Origin: Brevundimonas sp. NIBR10
GTDB taxonomy: Bacteria; Pseudomonadota; Alphaproteobacteria; Caulobacterales; Caulobacteraceae
Direction: 5' to 3'
Assembly (NCBI RefSeq): GCF_027912515.1
Contig: NZ_CP115464.1
Coordinates: forward strand, 2,542,001 to 2,606,000
DNA: 64,000 nt
The position numbers and the translations under genes were made by a program. Numbering within the stretch: position 1 is the stretch's first letter; the number at the start of each line of letters is the position of its first letter. The notes under the pieces were generated by a model that was given only the letters and a program-made list of their open reading frames with translations, did no database searches and was not told the DNA's origin. Below, one piece after another: positions 53,016 through 60,255 of the stretch.

Positions 53016-53471
53016 CTACTTCTTGCCCGCCATGGAGCCATAAGACGCGGCGTTGGCGAACGACCCAGCGCTGTTCAGCACCGACAGAGGGATCGCCCAT
53101 TTGGCGGCCGTGCCGTAGCCCTTCGCCGCCATGCCCGCGTTCTGGGCCCGGTTCAACTCGCCCAGCACCGCGACGCCTTCATCGCGATAGGCGTCCTGCA
53201 TGGTGCGGCGTTCGATCAGGCGCGAGGTCTGGGAATCGTTGGACACCCCGCGCGCGCTCTGGATCACCTGGATGTTGCCCAGCGCGGTCGACAGGTCTTG
53301 CCGCGAACGTTCGGCGATCTGCTTGCCACGCAGCAGCGCCATCTTCTGCTCGATCTCGGCACCGAGCTTCTGGGACGCGTTCGCCTTGGCCGACATGATG
53401 CCGGATCCGATAGTGGCGATACCTTGCAGGGCGGCGGCACCGGCGGCGATTGCGAGCAGAGGGAGGGCCAT
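53016..53471 (-). CDS. phage internal virion protein (T7 gp14-like position)
   Basis: 151 residues. A hydrophobic, Ala/Gly-rich N-terminus ('LLAIAAGAAALQGIATIGSG') leads to a helical middle ('KLGAEIEQKMALLRGKQIAERSRQDL' region) and another Ala/Gly-rich end. Size and place fit the small ejected core protein that enters the outer membrane. The identification depends on order, not on motif. Preceded by copy B of the repeated element, 31 bases from the ATG. Confidence 0.68.
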   Translation of the reverse strand: MALPLLAIAAGAAALQGIATIGSGIMSAKANASQKLGAEIEQKMALLRGKQIAERSRQDLSTALGNIQVIQSARGVSNDSQTSRLIERRTMQDAYRDEGVAVLGELNRAQNAGMAAKGYGTAAKWAIPLSVLNSAGSFANAASYGSMAGKK

Positions 53472-53502
53472 AGCGGGAAAGTCGCGCCGCGCATGGGTGC
53501 GG

Positions 53503-53515
53503 GGAATGCACCGCT
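53503..53515 (-). promoter_or_regulatory. repeated phage late-gene element, copy B
   Basis: Minus strand AGCGGTGCATTCC, identical to copy A over 13 bases and at exactly the same distance (31 bases) from the next ATG (53471). It lies in a true intergenic gap. No Shine-Dalgarno sequence is seen in the leader. Confidence 0.68.
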
Positions 53516-53547
53516 AGGTGGGCAACCCGCGATGTGATAGATTCGGC

Positions 53548-53582
53548 GGGCCGAAAAGACGTTGGACGCGTCTCTTCGGCCC
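53548..53582. repeat. 14-bp hairpin between element B and the homing endonuclease
   Basis: GGGCCGAAAAGACG pairs with CGTCTCTTCGGCCC over 14 positions with one mismatch and a seven-base loop. It lacks a clean T-run on either strand, so it may be a weak terminator, an RNA-processing site, or a structure in the endonuclease leader. Confidence 0.7.
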
Positions 53583-53612
53583 TAACCAAGCCCGATCACG
53601 GAAGGATCGACC

Positions 53613-54407
53613 ATGGCTAAACCCGCCCTACCACAGCAGTGCATCTATGCCATCCGTTGCTTTGACGGACGCCACTACGTCGGCTCGACTATCCGTCGGA
53701 ATGAGCGTTGGGCTCGCCACAAATCCGACCTGGCCTGCGGTCGCCATGAAAACCTCAAACTGCTCCGGGCTTGGCAAAAACACGGTGCGGATGCTTTTGA
53801 GTTTGTTGTCCTTGAGGAAGTCCACGACCGGTCAGTCCTGGTGGCGCGGGAACAGCACTGGATGGACCTGACTGAGTGTGTCTCGAAAGGCTTCAACATG
53901 AAGCCGAAGGCCGAGAACTTTTTTGGCTACAAGCACACCGCCGAAACTCGCGCAAAATACTCTGCCAGTAAGATGGGAAACAAGTCCCGCACTGGGATGA
54001 CCAACTCCCCAGAGGCGCGCGCGAAAATGTCTGCCGCCATGAAGGGTAGGGTGTTTTCTGCTGCCACACTGGAGCGAATGTCTGCCGCCGCCAAGGGTCA
54101 CAAGAGGTGGGTCGGAAAGAGACATAGAGCGGAGTCGATCGCCAAGATGTCGGCCGCGAAAATGGGGTCTGTGCCAGTCGTCTATGAGCGAACACCAGAG
54201 CACCGTGCCGCCCTGAGTAAGCACATGAGCAAAATCAACACGGGTGCGGGAAACCCGAACGTGAAAATCACCGAGGCCGATGTGTTGGTCATCCGCAAAC
54301 GGTCGGCGGAAGGGGAGAAGCGAGTCAGCATCGCAAGCGATTATGGGATTTCAGCGCAGGCAATTTCGCGCATTGCTCGGCGCACGGCGTGGGCCAGCGT
54401 CGCTTAG
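53613..54407 (+). CDS. GIY-YIG homing endonuclease with NUMOD3-like repeats
   Basis: 264 residues on the strand opposite to all other phage genes. The GIY-YIG domain starts at residue 10 ('CIYAIRCFDGRHYVGSTIRR'), followed by 'LLRAWQKHGADAFEFVVLEE' and 'LVAREQHWMDL' with the catalytic Glu. Then come repeated 'K-M/H-T-x-E-x-R-A-K-x-S' NUMOD3-type DNA-binding modules (for example 'GYKHTAETRAKYSASKMG'). A final helix-turn-helix 'ISIASDYGISAQAISRI'-like segment ends it. Codon use is less GC-biased than in its neighbours. It overlaps the end of the tail tubular B gene by four bases; a freestanding selfish insertion is likely. Confidence 0.93.
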   Translation: MAKPALPQQCIYAIRCFDGRHYVGSTIRRNERWARHKSDLACGRHENLKLLRAWQKHGADAFEFVVLEEVHDRSVLVAREQHWMDLTECVSKGFNMKPKAENFFGYKHTAETRAKYSASKMGNKSRTGMTNSPEARAKMSAAMKGRVFSAATLERMSAAAKGHKRWVGKRHRAESIAKMSAAKMGSVPVVYERTPEHRAALSKHMSKINTGAGNPNVKITEADVLVIRKRSAEGEKRVSIASDYGISAQAISRIARRTAWASVA

Positions 54408-56596
54408 TCCCTGACTTCGTGAATTGTACCCATGACTCGCCAGGGGCCGGGATATGGCCGGGTGTACGTCACCGTCGGCTCGTACGCCCAGCCGAAGATC
54501 GGCACCGGGGCGATCTCGTCGCGCAGGGGAGGGGCGGCGCTGGTGTCCTCGCCGCCGCGATAGGGCGGGAGAAGCTGGCCCTGCACGGCCATGTAACGGC
54601 CCTGCCACCGGACGCGCGCGGTGTGGATGCGCTGTTTCCGGCGGTGGGCGCGATCGTCTTGCGCGGGCTGTGGCGGCCAGGGTTCGATCTCGGGCACGAA
54701 GTTGCGGCCCAGCGTTATCGTCCCGTCGATATCGAGAACGCCGAAGTCGCCGTCGGCGTCCAGAGTCACCTCGCCGATATAGGCCTCGCCGATCATCAGG
54801 CTGCACGTCGCGCCGGCCAGAGCGGCACAGCGATGGATCAGGTCTGCGGGAATGCTGCCGTCGGGCCCCACGATCACCTCACCGGACGCCGGGCCCTGAA
54901 GGTCGTCGACATCGACACAGGCGTCCATGAACCGGGCCGGATCGAACACCTCGAGCGAATAGACGGTCGTGCCGCCATGGTCGCGGCTGAACACGGCCCA
55001 GCACTCGCCCTTGTAGGCGGCCAGGCTGCGGGCGACCCCGGCCGATTCCCACAGAGTCCAGCCGAACACCTCGGCGCTGTCGGAATAGTAGACAACCGGC
55101 ATCGTGCCCGCCGCGTTGGCCGCATAGACATACCGCTCGGGGTCGGTCTCGCCGCCGGACACATAGGCCAGCGACCGGGGCGCGGCGATCAGGTGCGCGG
55201 ACAACAGCGACAGGTCGGCCGTCTTCCATGAACGCCGCACGTCGCCGGTCGGGAAGATGCCCATGACGGACCCGCCGCCGTCCTCGACCATGACGACGCC
55301 TTCGGAAATCAGCACCGGCTTGCACGGGCTCGCGCCGTCGGGACCGATCTGGTTCACGCTGAAGCTGGTCGGGCGGATCGGGTTGGCCTCGGATTCCGGC
55401 ACGTAGAAGACGCCGCGCGAGGTGGCCAGCAGCAGTTGCTCGGCGCTTACGACATGGCGCACCACCCCGCCGCGCGTGTCGCCCAACAGGACAAAGATCG
55501 CGTCATTGTCGGCGACGCCTGCCTGGAAGTCCTGGAAGTCGCCGTCGGCACTGGCCAGCACCCCGAACGGCACCTCGGGCAGGCGGGCCTTCCACAGCCG
55601 GTTGCGGTGCACGGCACCGGTTGCGGCATAGCCCCGAACCGCGGACTCGGCCACCTCGTCGAAATCCAGGACAGCGGCGTTCGTGGTGTTGGTCGGGGCC
55701 GCCGTCACGCGCGTGGTGGCGTTGCGGCCGATGATTTGTTCGCCAGTTGGGGTCGCGGCGGCGTCGTAGAAGAACGGCGTGAACGACTGCATGAGGATCG
55801 TCAGGCTGGAGCCTCCGACCGCCACCACCTCGCCCTCGGACGCGGTGTCCCGGCCCTGAACTACCTCGCCGACCTCGAACCCGGCACCGCTGGTCACGGC
55901 CACGGTCACGGTCGGATAGAGCGTCTGGATCACGGTCGCAGTCGCGGTCGTCGAATCCGTCACCGCCGTGATCTCGACCTCGCGGCTCTGGAGCCGGAAC
56001 CGCAGGCCCACATGCCCGGCGACGAAATAGGCCGCGCTCGCCGTGAGGGTGATCGAGCCGGTCGTGGCGCTGGGGGTCAGGCTGACGCTGCGAGCCGCGA
56101 ACCGGTAGTAGGGCTGGCGGATCGAGCCACCGATTCCGTCTGCCGCCGCATCCGCCGCCACGCTCCACGTTCCGGCCACCGCCCGGGTGATGAGCTGTTC
56201 CGCCATCGTCGGGTGAAACACCCGCGCCTCATTGTCGTACGGCTCGATAACCAGCGGCGTCACGTCATCCTGGATCATGGCTAGCGTCCATGCGCAGCCG
56301 GTCTCGCTCTCGATCAGCGCGCGGGTGGCCATGTCGAACACGTCCAGCCGGCCGGCGGTCAGCAGCAGGACGAACGCGGTATCCTGCACGACCATGATGG
56401 TGACCAGGCCATCGCCCGCCGCCGTGTGGATGCGCTCGGTGCCTGGCCGTGCCTCGACCGCGCCGCTGACCAGGATTCGCACATTGCGGGCCCGGCGCAG
56501 GGACTTGCCCCGCACGTCCAGGTCCGCGCGGAACAGATGCGCCTCGCCGACCTCGCCGGTCTCGAATGTCTTCTGCTCGACCTGACGGCTGGGCAT
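54404..56596 (-). CDS. phage tail tubular protein B-like nozzle protein
   Basis: 730 residues. The N-terminal motif 'FETGEVGEAHLFRADLDVRGKSLRRARNVRIL' region, with 'GAVEARPGTERI', is the usual start of podoviral tail nozzle proteins. Beta-propeller-like blades follow ('HRNRLWKARLPEVPFGVLAS'; 'NQIGPDGASPCKPVLISEGVVMV'). The nozzle closes the tail tube and carries fibres. It overlaps the tubular A stop by one base. The start at 56596 avoids an unconserved upstream extension. Confidence 0.87.
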   Translation of the reverse strand: MPSRQVEQKTFETGEVGEAHLFRADLDVRGKSLRRARNVRILVSGAVEARPGTERIHTAAGDGLVTIMVVQDTAFVLLLTAGRLDVFDMATRALIESETGCAWTLAMIQDDVTPLVIEPYDNEARVFHPTMAEQLITRAVAGTWSVAADAAADGIGGSIRQPYYRFAARSVSLTPSATTGSITLTASAAYFVAGHVGLRFRLQSREVEITAVTDSTTATATVIQTLYPTVTVAVTSGAGFEVGEVVQGRDTASEGEVVAVGGSSLTILMQSFTPFFYDAAATPTGEQIIGRNATTRVTAAPTNTTNAAVLDFDEVAESAVRGYAATGAVHRNRLWKARLPEVPFGVLASADGDFQDFQAGVADNDAIFVLLGDTRGGVVRHVVSAEQLLLATSRGVFYVPESEANPIRPTSFSVNQIGPDGASPCKPVLISEGVVMVEDGGGSVMGIFPTGDVRRSWKTADLSLLSAHLIAAPRSLAYVSGGETDPERYVYAANAAGTMPVVYYSDSAEVFGWTLWESAGVARSLAAYKGECWAVFSRDHGGTTVYSLEVFDPARFMDACVDVDDLQGPASGEVIVGPDGSIPADLIHRCAALAGATCSLMIGEAYIGEVTLDADGDFGVLDIDGTITLGRNFVPEIEPWPPQPAQDDRAHRRKQRIHTARVRWQGRYMAVQGQLLPPYRGGEDTSAAPPLRDEIAPVPIFGWAYEPTVTYTRPYPGPWRVMGTIHEVRD

Positions 56597-57213
56597 CAGC
56601 GATAGGCCCGGTTGTCCCACGCGCCCCGACGGTTGCGCGCGGCGGCCAGATCCCACTCGCCCGGATCGGACGCCGTGCTGGCGCGCTGGTCACGGACGCG
56701 GGCGCGTTGCAGCTTGGCCTCGGCCAGCTTCTCGCGGCTCTCGGCCTCGCTGCGCTGCTCCGCAATGGACGAGAGAAAGATCGCCTCCATGCGGTGCTGC
56801 ACGGCCATGGCGAAATCACCGGGCCAGCGGTCTTCGGCGACGCGATAGGTGCCGACCGCGTTCAGGCTGGTCTGGTCGCAGTTGACCGCGATCCCCGGTC
56901 CCTGCGGCGTGTCGCGTTCCTCGGCGTCGACGCGCTGGCCCTCGGCCGTGGCGGCGTATTGGAGCGACAGCAGCAGGACCGGCTTGCGCCAGACCTGGGT
57001 CCACGGAAGCTCAGGTGTGATGGTGGTGAGCTGGCAGGCGGCCGACCGACGGGCGAACTTCCACCCGTGCTGCGTCAGGTATTCCTCGACGATCGCCTCA
57101 TAGTGTTCGGACGTCAGGCGCGCGATCTCGGCGTTGTCGTCGATCGACACGAGTCCGCCGTTGCCGGTTGCCGACGCGGCCCGCTTGATGATCTCGATCT
57201 TGGAGGTGGCCAT
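56596..57213 (-). CDS. phage tail tubular protein A-like adaptor
   Basis: 205 residues. 'MATSKIEIIKRAASATGNGG' and 'EYLTQHGWKFARRSAACQLT' are typical of the T7 gp11-like adaptor that joins portal and nozzle, as is 'TPELPWTQVWRKPVLLLSL' with P-W and W-x-x-P. The C-terminal third is helical and charged. It opens the tail module directly after a terminator and copy C of the repeated element. Confidence 0.84.
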   Translation of the reverse strand: MATSKIEIIKRAASATGNGGLVSIDDNAEIARLTSEHYEAIVEEYLTQHGWKFARRSAACQLTTITPELPWTQVWRKPVLLLSLQYAATAEGQRVDAEERDTPQGPGIAVNCDQTSLNAVGTYRVAEDRWPGDFAMAVQHRMEAIFLSSIAEQRSEAESREKLAEAKLQRARVRDQRASTASDPGEWDLAAARNRRGAWDNRAYR

Positions 57214-57243
57214 GCCCCAAGTGTCCGGTATAGCGGCCAGTTC

Positions 57244-57256
57244 GGAATGCACCGCC
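57244..57256 (-). promoter_or_regulatory. repeated phage late-gene element, copy C
   Basis: Minus strand GGCGGTGCATTCC, sharing 12 bases with copies A and B. It lies 30 bases before the tail tubular A ATG, just after a terminator. A terminator followed at once by this element is the expected layout for a promoter restarting transcription. Confidence 0.68.
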
Positions 57257-57264
57257 CGCCCACG

Positions 57265-57296
57265 AAAAAGGCCCGCCGGTCGAAACCAGGCGGGCC
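57265..57296 (-). terminator. Rho-independent terminator after the capsid module
   Basis: On the minus strand GGCCCGCC pairs perfectly with GGCGGGCC across an 11-base loop, followed by TTTTT. It lies 26 bases after the last gene of the head module. Confidence 0.9.
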
Positions 57297-57321
57297 AGTC
57301 GGGGAGACTCCGGTCAGGAGG

Positions 57322-57858
57322 TCAGGCGGGCAGCAGCGACTTCAGCTTGGCGAGGTCGGCGCCCTTGAAATACTTGATCCCGGCCGCGTCCAGCTGAGCC
57401 ATCACGGCGACCTTTTCGGGATCGACAGGCTTGCGTTCGCGGGCGGGCTTGGGGGCGACGACCGGCTCGGGGGCCGGGGCGGCGTCCAGGCGGGCCTGTT
57501 CGTCGTCCACCTCGGCCTCGATCTTGGCCAGCTTCTCGGGAGAGTCGCCCGACTCGGTGCGGAAGGGAGCGAGTTCGTCGACCTCGGGCTCGACCGGCGC
57601 AGGCTGATCTTCGGCCGGGAGGGGCAGGACGTCCTCTTGCGACAGGTTGAGGTCGAACACAGGGGGGACTGGCTCGGGGGCCGGGACCGGGGCGACGACC
57701 TTGACGCCATCCCAAGGCTCGCCGGTCGCACCGTGAACCCAGATGCCGCCGCCGTTGGCCACGTTCTCGAGTGCGGTCGGGACCGAACACACAAGGACAT
57801 CGCCGGTCGCGCGGTTGAACGTCACCGCGCGACCGTGCTCGTCGAGGACGACGCTCAT
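57322..57858 (-). CDS. phage protein of unknown function, Pro/Glu-rich
   Basis: 178 residues. A short folded start ('VVLDEHGRAVTFNRATGDVL') is followed by a long Pro/Glu/Ala-rich stretch that looks disordered, and a C-terminal 'QLDAAGIKYFKGADLAKLKSLL', resembling small helix-extension-helix modules. It overlaps the upstream stop by one base. Probably a head or neck accessory protein by position. Confidence 0.65.
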   Translation of the reverse strand: MSVVLDEHGRAVTFNRATGDVLVCSVPTALENVANGGGIWVHGATGEPWDGVKVVAPVPAPEPVPPVFDLNLSQEDVLPLPAEDQPAPVEPEVDELAPFRTESGDSPEKLAKIEAEVDDEQARLDAAPAPEPVVAPKPARERKPVDPEKVAVMAQLDAAGIKYFKGADLAKLKSLLPA

Positions 57859-58247
57859 CAGCACACCGGATCCAGCGGGGCCAGGAAGACCGGGCCAGTC
57901 AGGATCGGGGTGGTGCCGGCGAGGACCGGCTTGTAGCGGATGTAGCGATAGACGACACCGGCCTGGTCGTTGTCGAACAGGATGGTGTGGCGGCCCGTGG
58001 TCGTGATCACCCGTGAACCCAGCTGCACCGGCGTGGTGAAGGCGGTGTCGGTCGAACCTTCGATGACCAGATCGTAGGTCTCATTGCCGGTCGTGGCGTC
58101 CAGCGCGGTGATGCTCGCAACGGCGACGGCAGGGAAGCGAGCCGAGGCGCCGACATCGTAGTAGGCGACGGTGCCGACGCCGGTCGCGGTCAGGGCCGTG
58201 CCGTCGTGGAGCGCCGCATTGGCGTCATAGGGATACAGGGTGGCCAT
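57858..58247 (-). CDS. phage structural protein, possible head decoration protein
   Basis: 129 residues, beta-rich and acidic: 'ATLYPYDANAALHDGTALTATG', 'ASITALDATTGNETYDLVIEGS', 'HTILFDNDQAGVVYRYIRY'. Such a small beta protein directly after the capsid gene is often a capsid decoration or minor head protein. This rests on position and composition only. The stop overlaps the next start by one base. Confidence 0.65.
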   Translation of the reverse strand: MATLYPYDANAALHDGTALTATGVGTVAYYDVGASARFPAVAVASITALDATTGNETYDLVIEGSTDTAFTTPVQLGSRVITTTGRHTILFDNDQAGVVYRYIRYKPVLAGTTPILTGPVFLAPLDPVC

Positions 58248-58299
58248 GGTGGCGCTCTCCAGAAGGGCGGTCTGGCCGAGGTCTCCCCCGGCCAGCAGA

Positions 58300-59235
58300 T
58301 TAGGCGGTGATGGCGGCGTCGGTGATGCCGGTGAGGCGGTGAAGGGCGGACGGATGTTCGATGCAGATGCCGAAGTCCCACTCGATGCGGGTCAGGTACT
58401 TGGGCTCCGACTGCATCAGGCCCAGGTCGTCGACCTTCATCGGCGCGACCTGAAGGCCGGAGAACATGCCTTCCTTCAGCGAGCCGACGTAGATCGAGGT
58501 GGCGGTGGCAGTCGAACCGCCGGCCGTGGTCTCGTCGAACGGGAACAGCACGGTGTCGTTCACCTCGTCCTCGTAGCCGACCAGGATGGGCAGGCCGCGA
58601 TAGGAGGTGATCGTCTGGCCAAAGTCGTTCTTGGTCTGGGCGACATAGCCACCGACGCCGGTGTTGCGGCCGGCCTGGGTCAGGCGGGTGCGCATGGCCT
58701 TCGACATCATGATGTGCGTGGGCTCCATCACCTTGTCGATCGCGCGGTCCAGCTTGTAGAGCGACAGCGCAGCGCCGCCGTCGGCCGCCGAGTTGGCCGA
58801 GGTCGCGGTGCCGGTCAGGCGGGTCTTGATGCCGTCGAACTCGCGGATCGAGGTCGCGTTCGCGCCGCTGATGATCTTGGAGGTCATCGTGCGGACCAGG
58901 TTCTTGACCTGCATCTTCTCTTCGCGCGAACGACGCTGCTCACCGAAGCGGCGGATCAGGGCGGTGTCGACCTTGATCTCGCCACCGGCGATGAAGGTCT
59001 GCTCGACCAGCGGGTTGATGACGCCGGTCGTCGCCGTGTAGCTCTCGTTGATGCCACGGAACGCGACGCCGGGCAGGGCCGCCTCGCGGTTGTAGCGGTA
59101 GGCACCGCCGGGCGCTGCGACCATCGGCAGAGCCGCGATCAGATCGGACGTCTGCGCGAACAGCTCGATCATGGCGCGCTCGACGCCCATTTCGAGGCCC
59201 TTGGCGTATTCGACGATGTTTTGGGCGGTAGCCAT
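58300..59235 (-). CDS. phage major capsid protein
   Basis: 311 residues. It resembles HK97-fold capsids of podoviruses: an N-terminal helix ('ATAQNIVEYAKGLEMGVERA'), 'AFRGINESYTATTGVINPL', then a central part with 'THIMMSKAMRTRLTQAGRNTG' and 'SYRGLPILVGYEDEV'. A terminal beta part 'KYLTRIEWDFGICIEHPSAL' follows. It comes directly after the scaffold gene, with 14 bases between them. The gene appears intact. Confidence 0.88.
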   Translation of the reverse strand: MATAQNIVEYAKGLEMGVERAMIELFAQTSDLIAALPMVAAPGGAYRYNREAALPGVAFRGINESYTATTGVINPLVEQTFIAGGEIKVDTALIRRFGEQRRSREEKMQVKNLVRTMTSKIISGANATSIREFDGIKTRLTGTATSANSAADGGAALSLYKLDRAIDKVMEPTHIMMSKAMRTRLTQAGRNTGVGGYVAQTKNDFGQTITSYRGLPILVGYEDEVNDTVLFPFDETTAGGSTATATSIYVGSLKEGMFSGLQVAPMKVDDLGLMQSEPKYLTRIEWDFGICIEHPSALHRLTGITDAAITA

Positions 59236-59249
59236 GACTCAGGGTTCCT

Positions 59250-59999
59250 CTAGGCAGCTTTGCTGGCGCGGATGGCATCGAGCAGGTCGCCACCATGGAG
59301 ACCGTCGAACTTGTGGACGTTGGAAGCGCCGACGCCGGTCGCGGCGGTCGGGCTCGATTTCAGGGCGATCAGCCGTTCCAGGGCGCGGACGCCGGCTTCG
59401 GAGATCAGTGCGCCGCCGAGGGCCTGCGCTTCATCCGCCTTCAGGTTGGCGCCCAGATAGGTCTCGGCGGCCTTGATGCGGACATCGGCATTGGTGCCCA
59501 GCTTGGTCTTCTCGGCGACGTAGGTCGCGACGTCGGCTTCCTGGGCGGCGATCTGGTATTTGGCGAAGGCACCGACGAACTTGCCGAAGTCGCCCTTGGG
59601 CAGACCGGCGTCCTTGGCGATGGATTGGAAGTCGGCCCACAGGGGGTCGTCGGCCTTGATCTCGACGGCGAACCCTTCCGGCACGACGAAATCAGCGGGC
59701 AGGGCCAGGTCGTAGGACGCATCGGCGGCTGGGACGTCGGCGAGGCGGGCTTCATTCGCCGCCTTCATGTCGCGATAGGCGACGGCAAGGTCGCCCGCCT
59801 TCAGGCCGGTGGCGTCATCCCAGAACTCGTCAGGGAGTCCTTCAGGGCGGACATGGCCCGTAGTCTCTGCTTGTGCGGCGGGAGCGGCCGTCTCGGCTCC
59901 GGTGACCACGGCTTCAGACGCAGTTCCTTCGGTCGCCGCACCCGTGATCTGGGCTTCGGCGGGGGCTGCATCATTCAGGCTGGTCGCTTCGGTCGTCAT
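59250..59999 (-). CDS. phage capsid scaffolding protein
   Basis: 249 residues. An acidic, low-complexity N-terminus (Ala, Glu, Thr) is followed by 'RPEGLPDEFWDDATGLKAGDLAVAYRDMKA'-type sequence and long charged helices, ending in a basic patch ('DAIRASKAA'). This composition, and its place between portal and capsid genes, match scaffolds that guide procapsid assembly. ATG at 59999 was chosen; a TTG directly before is also in frame. Confidence 0.82.
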   Translation of the reverse strand: MTTEATSLNDAAPAEAQITGAATEGTASEAVVTGAETAAPAAQAETTGHVRPEGLPDEFWDDATGLKAGDLAVAYRDMKAANEARLADVPAADASYDLALPADFVVPEGFAVEIKADDPLWADFQSIAKDAGLPKGDFGKFVGAFAKYQIAAQEADVATYVAEKTKLGTNADVRIKAAETYLGANLKADEAQALGGALISEAGVRALERLIALKSSPTAATGVGASNVHKFDGLHGGDLLDAIRASKAA

Positions 60000-60255
60000 C
60001 AATCACCCGCTCGTCGAGACCCTCGATCTCTCTCAGCAGGCTGCGGCGACCGGCGGACCGCAACAATGCACCGGCGTCCTCGGCATCCGATCGAGCGGTG
60101 ATCTGGCGCTCGCGGTGATCCAGGTAATCCAGCAATACCGCCCATTCCGGCAGCGCCGTGACGAACTGGAGCGCCAGACGAACGGCCTGCCGGTCAGGGT
60201 CGATCCGGTTCTGGCCACGCGCCACCCGGGCGAAGACATCGGCGCGACGCGTCAT
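59971..60255 (-). CDS. small phage protein, Bbp19-like
   Basis: 94 residues, highly charged: 'AVRLALQFVTALPEWAVLLDYL' in the middle, an Arg-rich start and an acidic end. It resembles short proteins between portal and scaffold in podoviruses (such as Bbp19 of phage BPP-1). The match is moderate. It overlaps the portal gene by four bases and the scaffold gene by 29. Confidence 0.6.
   Translation of the reverse strand: MTRRADVFARVARGQNRIDPDRQAVRLALQFVTALPEWAVLLDYLDHRERQITARSDAEDAGALLRSAGRRSLLREIEGLDERVIDDDRSDQPE
60063..60075 (-). promoter_or_regulatory. repeated phage late-gene element, copy F (weaker)
   Basis: Minus strand GCCGGTGCATTGT, two mismatches to copy E at the 3' end, but a 14-base exact match with it over positions 60,065-60,078. 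It lies inside the Bbp19-like gene, 63 bases before the scaffold start, so chance or coding constraint cannot be excluded. Confidence 0.4.
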
